Assembly: GCA_040388625.1 (NCBI GenBank)
Contig: JAZKBK010000001.1
Coordinates: 62,001-126,000 of the forward strand
DNA length: 64,000 bases
Source of the DNA: Gemmatimonadota bacterium
Lineage (GTDB): Bacteria; Gemmatimonadota; Gemmatimonadetes; Gemmatimonadales; Gemmatimonadaceae
Direction of reading: 5' to 3'
Part shown: positions 52,929-63,747 of the stretch, one piece after another
How positions within the stretch are numbered: position 1 is the stretch's first letter
Layout: each line of letters begins with the position of its first letter
Made by a program: the position numbers and the translations under genes
Notes under the pieces: model-generated
Told to the model about the DNA's origin: nothing
The model's database searches: none
What the model saw: only the letters and a program-made list of their open reading frames with translations

Positions 52929-54936
52929 ACCACAAGTGCAGCCAATCTGGCGTCCGTCGCCGGAGCAGGTGCGCGACGCGAACCTTACGCGGTTCATAGC
53001 GTCGCTGCGCTCGCGCGGCGAGCTCGCGGCTGGCGAGAGCGGTATCCCGCTGCCGTATGGCGTGCTGCACGAGTGGTCAATCCTCGATCGTGAAGAATTC
53101 TGGCGTGCGGTCGCTGATTTCTGCGGGCTGATCGCAGACGGTTTCGATTCGAGCAGGTGCATCGGACTGGATCGCATGGCGCCGCCGGATGCGGAGCTCG
53201 GACCGAAATGGTTTGACGGAACGAAGCTCAACTTCGCCGAGAATCTCCTGCGTTTCAGAGACGACCGGCCCGCGATCATATCGTGGAATGAGAAGGGACG
53301 GCAGCATCAGCTGACTTTCGCGGAGCTGGGCGGTGAGGTGAGCCGAATCGCGACTGCGTTGCGCGACATGGGTGTCGGAGTGGGTGATCGCGTCGCCGGC
53401 TTCCTGCCGAATCTCCCGGAAACGATCATCGCGATGCTCGCGACGACCACACTCGGCGCCGTATGGAGCTCGTGCTCGCCGGACTTCGGAGTGCAGGGAG
53501 TGCTGGACAGATTTGGTCAGATCGAGCCCAAGGTTCTGATCTGCGCCGACGGCTACCGTTACGCCGGGAAGGAGATCGACTGTCTCGAGCGCGTGCGTGA
53601 GATCGCATCTCGGATTCCTTCGATTACCAACGTCATCATCGTTCCATACCTCAACGATCGTGTGGACGCCGCGACGGTTCCGCGTGCAGTGCGGTGGGAT
53701 TCGTTGCGACGCATCGGACGGTCGCCCGCATTCGAGAGATTGCCGTTCGATCATCCCGTGTACGTGATGTACTCGTCCGGAACGACGGGACTTCCAAAGT
53801 GCATGGTGCACGGAGCCGGTGGGACGTTGTTGCAGCATCTCAAGGAGCTGGTGCTGCACACCAATCTTACGCGTGATGACAGGATGTTCTACTTCACCAC
53901 TTGTGGGTGGATGATGTGGAACTGGATGCTGAGTTCGCTCGCCGTCGGCGCGACGGTCGTGCTGTATGACGGTGCTCCGCTGCAGCCGCGAGTGGATATC
54001 CTTTGGGATCTCATAGAGCGTGAGCGCGTGACGGTGTTCGGAACGAGCGCGAAGTATCTCGCGCTGGCGGAGAAGGCGGATCTGGTCCCGAAGACGAGCC
54101 ACAACATCGCGTCGCTGCGTACGATTCTTTCCACCGGAAGTCCGCTCGCGGATCACAGCTACGATTACGTGTATCGGCAAGTCGGCAGCGAGGTGCATCT
54201 CGCCAGCATCAGCGGCGGCACCGACATCATCTCATGCTTCGCCCTCGGCAATCCGACTGCGCCAGTGTATCGCGGCGAGCTCCAGTGCCGCGGACTCGGA
54301 ATGGCGGTCGACGTGTTCGACGCTGCCGGCAACGGCATCGCGGGATCGCCAGGCGAGCTGGTGTGCACGCGACCGTTCCCGAGCATGCCCGTGGGATTCT
54401 GGAATGATGCGGACGGCGCCAAGTATCGCGCGGCGTACTTCGACTTCTACGAGCACGCATGGCGTCATGGCGACTGGGCCGAGCTCACCGAACATGATGG
54501 GATGATCATCTACGGGCGCAGCGACGCTACTTTGAATCCGGGCGGAGTACGGATAGGAACGGCTGAGATATATCGCCAGGTCGAACAGCTTCCCGAAGTA
54601 ATCGAGAGCGTTGCGGTGGGCCAGGAGATCGGCAACGGTGCGCACGGAGACGTTCGCATCGTGCTGTTCGTGCGGTTGCGGGAGGGATTGAGTCTGTCGG
54701 ACGATCTCGTGACGCGGATCAAGACGCAGATACGGAGCAACGCTACGCCGCTGCACGTGCCGAAGGTAGTGATTCAGATCGACGACATACCGCGAACAGT
54801 AAGCGGGAAGATCAGCGAGATTGCGGTCCGCGAGGTGATTCACGGACGGCCGGTGAAGAACGTCGAGGCGCTCGCGAATCCGGGGGCGTTGGAGCTTTTC
54901 CGCGACCTCTCGGAGCTGATCCTGAGGGAATCGTAG
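52921..54936 (+). CDS. Acetoacetate-CoA ligase
   Basis: Activates acetoacetate to acetoacetyl-CoA with ATP. 671 aa from the ATG at 52921 (TTPQVQPIWRPSPEQV matches the family N-terminus); the frame stays open back through the repeat, but that part is repeat translation. Adenylation motifs: MYSSGTTGLPKCMVHGAGG, TTCGWMMWNWM, SISGGTDIISCFALG, YGRSDATLNPGGVRIG and the Lys loop PRTVSGKISE. Following hppD and hmgA, it fits the use of acetoacetate released at the end of tyrosine breakdown. Confidence 0.92.
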   Translation: MTTPQVQPIWRPSPEQVRDANLTRFIASLRSRGELAAGESGIPLPYGVLHEWSILDREEFWRAVADFCGLIADGFDSSRCIGLDRMAPPDAELGPKWFDGTKLNFAENLLRFRDDRPAIISWNEKGRQHQLTFAELGGEVSRIATALRDMGVGVGDRVAGFLPNLPETIIAMLATTTLGAVWSSCSPDFGVQGVLDRFGQIEPKVLICADGYRYAGKEIDCLERVREIASRIPSITNVIIVPYLNDRVDAATVPRAVRWDSLRRIGRSPAFERLPFDHPVYVMYSSGTTGLPKCMVHGAGGTLLQHLKELVLHTNLTRDDRMFYFTTCGWMMWNWMLSSLAVGATVVLYDGAPLQPRVDILWDLIERERVTVFGTSAKYLALAEKADLVPKTSHNIASLRTILSTGSPLADHSYDYVYRQVGSEVHLASISGGTDIISCFALGNPTAPVYRGELQCRGLGMAVDVFDAAGNGIAGSPGELVCTRPFPSMPVGFWNDADGAKYRAAYFDFYEHAWRHGDWAELTEHDGMIIYGRSDATLNPGGVRIGTAEIYRQVEQLPEVIESVAVGQEIGNGAHGDVRIVLFVRLREGLSLSDDLVTRIKTQIRSNATPLHVPKVVIQIDDIPRTVSGKISEIAVREVIHGRPVKNVEALANPGALELFRDLSELILRES

Positions 54937-54982
54937 GCGTCTCCCAGTTGCGATTCCGCCGCTCCGTCGCGAGGTTACCCGG

Positions 54983-55480
54983 ATGCCAATTTTCATCGCC
55001 TTGTTCGCCTCCGCCACGATGGCCGTCGCGAGCCCGTCTCCGGTCAAGCAGCCGGCGATGCAGAGTGCCCCAGTTGCCGCCGCCGACACGGAGCCAGCCT
55101 GGCACGCGGTACGCGCCGATACGATCGGCGATCTGCTCTTCACCACCGAGACGCTGAACGGCCGCGTCCGCTTCGTAGCTGGTGGCCGCACTGGTGCCAC
55201 CGCCGTCACGACCTCGGACTTCACCCCTGACTCGGTCCGCACCTGGACCGCTTCCGCGGCTGAGCTTGCTTCCAGCGCAACACCCAAGATGGGCGAGATG
55301 CGCGGCCTTGGCCTCGCTCTCACCCTCAATGTCACCACGACGACAACCGGCGAGACGGCATTCGGATTCTATGTCGGCGACGCGGTCAGCGATCAGCAGA
55401 TCGCGCTGGCGCTGACAAAGGACAAGGTCATGCAGCTGACGTCCGACGTGAACAAGGCACTGGATGCGATAGGACACTGA
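54983..55480 (+). CDS. Exported protein of unknown function (165 aa)
   Basis: ATG followed by a hydrophobic signal (FIALFASATMAVAS). The mature protein is Ala/Thr-rich and probably beta-structured with strands such as RVRFVAGGRTGATAVTTSDF and LGLALTLNVTTTTTGE (each under 21 residues), ending in a helix (SDVNKALDAIGH). No Cys and no known domain. Last gene before a strong bidirectional terminator. Confidence 0.6.
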   Translation: MPIFIALFASATMAVASPSPVKQPAMQSAPVAAADTEPAWHAVRADTIGDLLFTTETLNGRVRFVAGGRTGATAVTTSDFTPDSVRTWTASAAELASSATPKMGEMRGLGLALTLNVTTTTTGETAFGFYVGDAVSDQQIALALTKDKVMQLTSDVNKALDAIGH

Positions 55481-55500
55481 CACAACCGTTACAACTGCAG

Positions 55501-55540
55501 CAAGAAGGGCGCAGATCTCACTTGATCTGCGCCCTTCTTG
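55501..55540. terminator. Bidirectional terminator between convergent genes
   Basis: CAAGAAGGGCGCAGATC and GATCTGCGCCCTTCTTG form a perfect 17-bp stem with a 6-nt loop, placed between the ends of a plus-strand and a minus-strand gene. The stem's own TTCTTG end supplies a T-rich edge. Confidence 0.85.
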
Positions 55541-55559
55541 CTTCTATCCATCCGCGCCG

Positions 55560-56459
55560 CTACTGCTTGGTAACCTTGTGCGTGTCGAGGTTGAGCGTGT
55601 AGGCGGTGCCGTTGATGGTCATCGGCACGTTCGCCGTTCCGTTGAAGGTCACCACCACCTGTCGCGTCGTCGTGTGCGTCGTGGTGTCACTCGCCTCGCG
55701 AGTCCGTACCACGGTGTAGTTCTTCACGAACGTCCCGCTCAGCGGATACGGGTTGATGTCGCGCGGCTGCCGGAACTTGATCGCGGACGCCGTATCGGTC
55801 GATGTGAAGGTGTAGTCCTTCGTTATCTGGCCCGTGCGAGTGGAGTGGACTGAACCGGTGCCGCTGCCATTCCAGGTGTGCACCGTATCGCCGAGGAGAG
55901 TGGAGACGGTCCGGTTGTGCAACCGGTATGTGGTGTCGGAGAATGTATTCTGGTTCGCGCTGAAGCTCGTCTGACCGGTATCGGCGACGATGAAGTTGAT
56001 CGATGCAGTCGTGGACTTGTTATACGCAGACTGTGTTGTGCCATTCGCGTCGAACAATGCGTAGCTGACGGTATACGTCTGAGTCCCGCGCTTCATCGGC
56101 GGGCAGTTGAATCGTCCGGTCGCAGCATTGAATACGCACGACGGACTGATCCATGCCGCCGATCCGCCCGACGGGGGCGCGTTGACTATGGGGGAAACGC
56201 CCGCGCCCGCGATCGTTGCGCCGGGTGCGTTCACGGAGAACGACGCGCCAGATCCGGTGAGATCGGCGCCGGACATGAATGAATAATCAGTCGCGATATC
56301 TTCACCCGCGCTAGGCGCCAGGTCCGGCGTTACCGCCGCCTCGAATGATGCCGAGGATGATGGCGACGATGCGCCCGGTGCAGTCGAGTCGCTGCACGCG
56401 ACGCCCGCGGCTATCACTAGCGCCGCTGTCAGCGTTGATAACAGGGAACGTGTTTTCAT
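55560..56459 (-). CDS. Predicted surface lipoprotein of unknown function (299 aa)
   Basis: Signal with lipobox AAGVAC (Cys22), then a low-complexity Ser/Ala/Pro linker and a Thr/Asn-rich beta domain with many short strands (QTYTVSYALFDANG, GTGSVHSTRTGQITKDYTF, HTTTRQVVVTFNG, VPMTINGTAYTLNLD). Two Cys in PSCVFNAATGRFNC could pair. It resembles small lineage-specific lipoproteins of Gemmatimonadota. The 240 bp upstream hold a 19-bp palindrome and nothing else I can name. Confidence 0.65.
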   Translation of the reverse strand: MKTRSLLSTLTAALVIAAGVACSDSTAPGASSPSSSASFEAAVTPDLAPSAGEDIATDYSFMSGADLTGSGASFSVNAPGATIAGAGVSPIVNAPPSGGSAAWISPSCVFNAATGRFNCPPMKRGTQTYTVSYALFDANGTTQSAYNKSTTASINFIVADTGQTSFSANQNTFSDTTYRLHNRTVSTLLGDTVHTWNGSGTGSVHSTRTGQITKDYTFTSTDTASAIKFRQPRDINPYPLSGTFVKNYTVVRTREASDTTTHTTTRQVVVTFNGTANVPMTINGTAYTLNLDTHKVTKQ

Positions 56460-56656
56460 CGTATAAGCTCCGTGCCACGAGGGCCAAGTTCACAATCCGC
56501 GCACTGAACGGTGTCTTGCGCGCCGTCGGCGTTTACCGACTTCGCCATCTATGACGCCAAGTCTCGTCGGTGCGTTAAGAGCTCTGCGATGATAGCGCAT
56601 TAAGGAAGCGCTAACGTTTATGGCGGTGGGGCTTGCGATACTGCGGCGGCGCCAAA

Positions 56657-56675
56657 TAGTTGACTAAGTCAACTA
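56657..56675. promoter_or_regulatory. 19-bp palindrome, operator-like
   Basis: TAGTTGACT-A-AGTCAACTA: perfect 9-bp arms around one base, in an AT-rich stretch about 200 bp upstream of the lipoprotein gene and 24 bp past the end of the HD-domain gene. The form resembles operators of MarR-type dimers; no regulator gene is close. A weak terminator hairpin is an alternative. Confidence 0.5.
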
Positions 56676-56698
56676 ATTTTCCAGCTGCCGTATAGGAC

Positions 56699-57919
56699 TC
56701 AGGAAGCCGCGATGGTCCGCATTATCTCATCCGCTGAGGCTTCCAGCCGACGCGCGGTGAACACGCGCAGCCAGCGCGCGGAGCGATACAGTTCTTCCGA
56801 CAGTCGCGGGAGATTTATCGCGCCAGAGATTCCGCGATTGGTGAGTGTCTCGACGGTCGCATCGCGTCGCAATACTGCTATGTCCAGCCCCAGCATCTGC
56901 GTCTTCTCGGGGTAGTCCAGCAACAGCTCGCCGCTCTTCAAACCGAGCATCGAGCCCAGCGCGTTCTCCGCGGCACGAGTGCGCTTGCGGTCGTTGCCGA
57001 TCCAGTCGCCGAATCCGTCGTCGAGTTCGGATGCGGGCCATTCAGCCACGCGCTTGAAGAGATGGCGCGAGCGAAGCGCGGCCAGCAGTGGCGACGGTGC
57101 ACGATCCTGCAAAAAGTAGAGCAGTCCCTCATCTGTAAAGCTGACGAGCTTCTCCTGTGTCAGTGTTCCGCTATCGCACGCGTCTTCCACCACACGCTTG
57201 TACATCGCCGTAGCGCTGCGCACTGCATGGTGCCAGTACACGTTGCGGTACATCTGGTACTTCGCGAACAGCAGCGATTCCAGCGCGGACAGTCCCTTCT
57301 CGGCGACGCCGACAGTCTGGAGTCCCGTGACTGGATCGCCGACGAGCACCATCGAGTTGATCAGCCGGTCCACATCGATCTCGCCGTATGCGACTCCGCA
57401 CATGTGTGCATCGCGCTTCAAGTATTCGATCTTGTCGAGATCGAGCGATCCGGACACCAGTCCCTGAAGCGGGGAATCCGCCTCGCCCCGGATCAGCGCG
57501 ATGATTCGCTCGGGGGCGTTCTCTCCGATCCGGGAGCGAAGAATCGACGCCACGGGGCCGGTCGTCACGAGCGCAGTCGCCACCTCCTCGTGATTGGTCG
57601 CGCCAATCTCTTCCAGAGCGTGGGAGAAGGGGTAGTGGCCGACGTCATGCAGCAGCGCCGCAATCGTAGTCACGGTGCACTCTTCTTCGGGTACGTCGGC
57701 GATTCCGCGCTCGCGCAGCAGGCCGATCGCAATCCGGCACAGGTGATATGCGCCGAGCGCATGCTCGAAGCGCGTGTGAGTCGCGCCGGGATATACGAAA
57801 TACGCGAGCCCCAACTGCCGGACGTAACGAAGGCGCTGGAATACCGGTGTGTCCACCAGTTCCAGCGCCAACGAGTCGACGCGAATGTTGTTCCAGATGG
57901 GGTCGCGGATGATTTCCAT
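56699..57919 (-). CDS. HD-domain phosphohydrolase
   Basis: 406 aa. Metal-binding HD motif set: THTRFEHALGAYHLCR, LLHDVGHYPFSHALE and SLDLDKIEYLKRDAH, with VFQRLRYVRQLG at the N-terminus. This is the dNTPase/SAMHD1-like branch, which hydrolyses (d)NTPs or related nucleotides; the true substrate is uncertain. It lies 55 bp after pckA on the same strand and may be transcribed with maeB-pckA. Confidence 0.88.
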   Translation of the reverse strand: MEIIRDPIWNNIRVDSLALELVDTPVFQRLRYVRQLGLAYFVYPGATHTRFEHALGAYHLCRIAIGLLRERGIADVPEEECTVTTIAALLHDVGHYPFSHALEEIGATNHEEVATALVTTGPVASILRSRIGENAPERIIALIRGEADSPLQGLVSGSLDLDKIEYLKRDAHMCGVAYGEIDVDRLINSMVLVGDPVTGLQTVGVAEKGLSALESLLFAKYQMYRNVYWHHAVRSATAMYKRVVEDACDSGTLTQEKLVSFTDEGLLYFLQDRAPSPLLAALRSRHLFKRVAEWPASELDDGFGDWIGNDRKRTRAAENALGSMLGLKSGELLLDYPEKTQMLGLDIAVLRRDATVETLTNRGISGAINLPRLSEELYRSARWLRVFTARRLEASADEIMRTIAAS

Positions 57920-57974
57920 GACCCGAAAGCTAACGCCGCCGGCGGTGCACGGTGTTAGCCAGGCCGAGCGTTCG

Positions 57975-59552
57975 TTATCCCTTTGGTCCGGCGGCCTTGA
58001 TCGCCTCCGAGGTGCCCTTGAACTGCGCGAAGTTATCGCGGAACATGCCGGCGAGCTTGCGTGCCTGCTTGTCGTACGCGTCCTTATCCTCCCACGTACC
58101 GCGCGCGTTCAGGATCTCCTTGGGGACTTCCGGCACCGACTGCGGTACATTGAGGCCGAAGATCGGATCGGTCGTGGTCGGAACCTTGTCGAGCGCACCG
58201 CTCAGCAAGGCGTTGACCATGGCTCGCGTGTAGCTCAGCTTCATGCGCTTGCCGACGCCGTACGGGCCGCCGCTCCAGCCGGTGTTGAGGAGCCAGACGT
58301 TCGAGCCGTGCTCGCGCAGCAGCTCGCCGAGCATGTCCGCGTATTTCGCTGCTGGCCAGACCAGGAACACCGCGCCGAATGCAGCGCTGAAGGTCGCCTG
58401 CGGCTCGGTCACACCGCGCTCGGTGCCTGCGACCTTGGCGGTGTAGCCGGACAGGAAGTAGTACATCGCCTGTTCTGGGGTGAGCTTGGAGATTGGCGGC
58501 AGCACGCCGAATGCGTCGGCGGTAAGCAGGACTACGTTCTTTGGATGTCCACCGCGCCCGCTCGGCACGTGGTTCGGGATGTACGTGAGCGGATAGGAAG
58601 CGCGTGTGTTCTCCGTGATCGACTGATCGGCGAACTTGATGCGCTTCTGATCGTCGAGTACGACGTTCTCGAGGATGGTGCCGAACATCTGCGTGGTGCG
58701 GTAGATGTCAGGCTCGGTGTCCGGCGACAGATTGATCACTTTGGCGTAGCATCCGCCCTCGAAATTGAACACGCCCTCTTTGGACCAGCCGTGCTCGTCG
58801 TCACCGATGAGGTCGCGCGATGGATCGGCGGAAAGCGTCGTCTTACCCGTTCCCGAGAGTCCGAAGAAAAGTGCGGTATCGCCGGCCTTGCCGATGTTCG
58901 CCGAGCAGTGCATGGAGAGGACGCCCTGCTTGGGGAGCATGTAGTTCATCACCGTGAACATCGCCTTCTTGAGCTCGCCGGCGTAGCGTGTTCCGCCGAT
59001 GAGGATCATGCGCTTGGCGAGGTTCAGTACTACGAAGGTGCCGGTACGTGTACCGTGCTTCGCAGGATCGGCCTGCATCTCGGGCGCGTGAAGCACCGTG
59101 AAGTTGGGCGCGAAGGTTTCGAGCGTCTTGCGATCGGGACGAATGAACATGTTCCGCACGAATGCCATCTGCCATGCATTTGGCGAGACGTAGCGAACCG
59201 AGAGCTGGTAGTTGGGATCTGCTCCGCAATACAGATCCTGAACGAAGAGCTCCGGCTGCTTGTCGAGGTACGCCTGGACGTCCGCAAGGAGAGCGGTGAA
59301 GTGCGCGGGATCCATCTTGCGATTCACATCGCCCCAATCGACATCGCCGTCAGTGGAAGGGTTGCTGACCAGGAACTTGTCCTTGGGTGAGCGGCCGGTG
59401 TGCGGTGCGGTGACGGCGGCGTACGGTCCCATGTCGGCGAACTGGCCTTCCTGACGCCGAGCAGCTGCGTCGAAGAGCTCCGGTGGCACCATGTTGAAAT
59501 GAACAGTGCCGGTGGGTGCGAGGCCCTGATCCTTGAGTGAATTTGCGGACAT
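57975..59552 (-). CDS. pckA: Phosphoenolpyruvate carboxykinase (ATP)
   Basis: Converts oxaloacetate and ATP to PEP, CO2 and ADP, the entry step of gluconeogenesis. 525 aa. Kinase motifs: P-loop GLSGTGKTTLSADP (near residue 235), DDEHGW, FNFEGGCYAK, and the oxaloacetate/metal region SPKDKFLVSN. GGTRYAGELKK carries the catalytic Lys. The ATP-type rather than the GTP-type fold. 31 bp downstream of maeB on the same strand. Confidence 0.96.
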   Translation of the reverse strand: MSANSLKDQGLAPTGTVHFNMVPPELFDAAARRQEGQFADMGPYAAVTAPHTGRSPKDKFLVSNPSTDGDVDWGDVNRKMDPAHFTALLADVQAYLDKQPELFVQDLYCGADPNYQLSVRYVSPNAWQMAFVRNMFIRPDRKTLETFAPNFTVLHAPEMQADPAKHGTRTGTFVVLNLAKRMILIGGTRYAGELKKAMFTVMNYMLPKQGVLSMHCSANIGKAGDTALFFGLSGTGKTTLSADPSRDLIGDDEHGWSKEGVFNFEGGCYAKVINLSPDTEPDIYRTTQMFGTILENVVLDDQKRIKFADQSITENTRASYPLTYIPNHVPSGRGGHPKNVVLLTADAFGVLPPISKLTPEQAMYYFLSGYTAKVAGTERGVTEPQATFSAAFGAVFLVWPAAKYADMLGELLREHGSNVWLLNTGWSGGPYGVGKRMKLSYTRAMVNALLSGALDKVPTTTDPIFGLNVPQSVPEVPKEILNARGTWEDKDAYDKQARKLAGMFRDNFAQFKGTSEAIKAAGPKG

Positions 59553-59583
59553 CTATGTTCTCTTCAATTGAATGTGAATGTGG

Positions 59584-61857
<2,274 letters not shown>

Positions 61858-62041
61858 CTAAGGCTTCCAAAGATCGCACTCCGGGGGGTCGTGGCGCCAC
61901 CCTGCGGCCATTTTGCGCTCCGCGACGGCGGCCGGCGCCCGGGGGGGCGAGATCCCGCCGTGGCGCATCCGGAGTGGGCGGCGTGCCGTAGCGTTTTGCC
62001 CACTGGTGCGTAATACGTGTGCTGGTATACGATTAGACCGG

Positions 62042-62401
62042 ATGCTCAGACCGACCCAAAGCGTACGACGTGGTAGCGGCCGGTGGGGATGGCGGCTGGC
62101 AGCTGTGCTGGCCATTCTTGCCCAATGCTGGATAGCGGTGGCTCCTCTCTCCGAGAGCCGCGGCTTTGGGCTGTCCGCGCACGTCGAGGCGGCGGGAAAC
62201 CATCGGGGTCACTTCACGCACGACGCTGCGTCGTGTGCCGCGTGCTCGGTGCTGTCGCTCCACGCGTTGAGCTCGCATCCGGCCGCGGTCCCCGTGCCGC
62301 CAGGCCAGCCCGTCTTCAGGCCGGTCACTACCGCTGAAGGGTGGATCGAAGCACTTCAGCTCAAATCGACCCAGCCCAGGGCGCCTCCCGCGTCTGTGTA
62401 G
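62042..62401 (+). CDS. DUF2946-like His/Cys-rich membrane protein
   Basis: 119 aa from the ATG at 62042; the frame upstream has no protein-like content. One hydrophobic segment (LAAVLAILAQCWIAVAPL) places the rest in the periplasm, including a His/Cys cluster (GNHRGHFTHDAASCAACSV) and HALSSH. This resembles the small DUF2946 proteins found with copper or heavy-metal efflux genes, and the following genes are a TolC-type channel and an RND adaptor. Metal binding is inferred from the residues. A GTATACGAT stretch sits just ahead of the start. Confidence 0.65.
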   Translation: MLRPTQSVRRGSGRWGWRLAAVLAILAQCWIAVAPLSESRGFGLSAHVEAAGNHRGHFTHDAASCAACSVLSLHALSSHPAAVPVPPGQPVFRPVTTAEGWIEALQLKSTQPRAPPASV

Positions 62402-62475
62402 TCCACGTCCGGTAGTCCGGGTGCATTTCCGCGCCCGTGCGCATGCCGGCGTGTCAACACAACGAGAGAGATCGC

Positions 62476-63747
62476 ATGTCCCCAGCACGCTGGACTGCGC
62501 TGCTCGCACTTTGTGCAAGCAGCGCGTCTGCCCAACAACGTCCTGATACACTTCTACTGACTCGTGCGGCCGCGATCCAGCTCGCGCTCGAGCGCAACCC
62601 GCAGCTCGACGTTGCGCGCGAGCAGATCGCGGAGCTTCGCGCAGCCAAGGTGCAGGCTGTGGCCATTCCCGATCCGGCACTCACGGCGTCGCTGGATGGG
62701 CAGCCCGGCCTGTTCCGCTCCTCGGCTACCGGCCAGAAAAATGTCGGTGCAACGCTGCAGGTTCCGTTTCCCGACAAGTTCCGCTTGCGCGGCAACGTCG
62801 CGGGTGCCGACATACGCAACGCGCAGGCGAACTACACTGCGCTCCAGCGTCAGATTGCTGCCCTCACCGCCGAGCAATACGATTCGCTGTTGGTCGCGCT
62901 GCGACATCGAACGGATTTTACCGAAGCACAGACGCTCGCAAACGACTTTCTCAAGCGCACTCAGGCGCGGTTCGATGCCGGGACGGCACCGCGGCTGGAC
63001 GTCATCAAGGCGCAGGTGGACGTTGCCGCGGCGACCAACGATCTGATATCGAACGAGCGCGCGATTGCGAACGCATCGTCGGGATTGAATCGCTTCATCG
63101 GGCGGCAGCTTGGCGCTCCAATTGTAGCGACGGATTCGCTGACGGTGCCTCCGTCGCTCCCCTCGGTCGATGTGCTCGAGCGCGAGGCGTTGAATGCGCG
63201 GCCAGAGCTCGCGGGTCTCATGGCGCAGCGCAAGGGAGCACACTCCGCCACCACTCTCGCGCGTGAATTCTGGCTTCCCGATCTCACACTCGGCGTTTCG
63301 CGCGACGTTTCAGGCAACAGCGGGCCTGGCGTTTTCTCCACCGGGCTCGCATTCCCGCTTCCCTTGCTGTTCTGGCAGCATACGAAAGGCGAGGTGAGCC
63401 AGTCGCTGCATTTCGAGCGCGAGTTGGCCGCATCTTACCGCGATCTCGAAGCGCAGGTTGGCCAGGACGTGCGAAACGCATATACCGCGGCGAGCACGTC
63501 GCTACGGCAGGCGATCTACATACGTGATGAGTTGCTTCCGGCAGCACGTGAGGCGTACCGGTCGACCGCCGCGAGCTATGCAATTGGCGGATCGTCCGCG
63601 TTCGAAGTCATCGACGCACGCCGCACTCTGCTCGCTGCGCAGAGTCAGTATTCCGACGCACTGGCCGCGGCCAACACGTCCAGATCCGATCTGGAACGAG
63701 CTGTAAGTGTGCCACTCGAAACCATCGCTTCCGGACCGAACCAATGA
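62476..63747 (+). CDS. TolC-family outer membrane efflux channel
   Basis: 423 aa. ATG at 62476 with GAGAGA upstream; signal through ASSASAQQ. Alternating coiled-coil helices typical of the channel tunnel: AAIQLALERNPQLDVAREQI, ARFDAGTAPRLDVIKAQVDV, SYAIGGSSAFEVIDARRTLL, with the repeat-like pair (RFDAGTA / SYAIGGSSAF) marking the two duplicated halves. The CusC/CzcC branch is likely given the neighbours. Overlaps the adaptor gene by 4 bp (ATGA). Confidence 0.9.
   Translation: MSPARWTALLALCASSASAQQRPDTLLLTRAAAIQLALERNPQLDVAREQIAELRAAKVQAVAIPDPALTASLDGQPGLFRSSATGQKNVGATLQVPFPDKFRLRGNVAGADIRNAQANYTALQRQIAALTAEQYDSLLVALRHRTDFTEAQTLANDFLKRTQARFDAGTAPRLDVIKAQVDVAAATNDLISNERAIANASSGLNRFIGRQLGAPIVATDSLTVPPSLPSVDVLEREALNARPELAGLMAQRKGAHSATTLAREFWLPDLTLGVSRDVSGNSGPGVFSTGLAFPLPLLFWQHTKGEVSQSLHFERELAASYRDLEAQVGQDVRNAYTAASTSLRQAIYIRDELLPAAREAYRSTAASYAIGGSSAFEVIDARRTLLAAQSQYSDALAAANTSRSDLERAVSVPLETIASGPNQ

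Noticed and set aside
52608-53279. Reading frames containing VIPAKAGIH or WIPAFAGMT near 52.8 kb
   Set aside because: These peptides are translations of the inverted repeat arms, a well-known source of false proteins.
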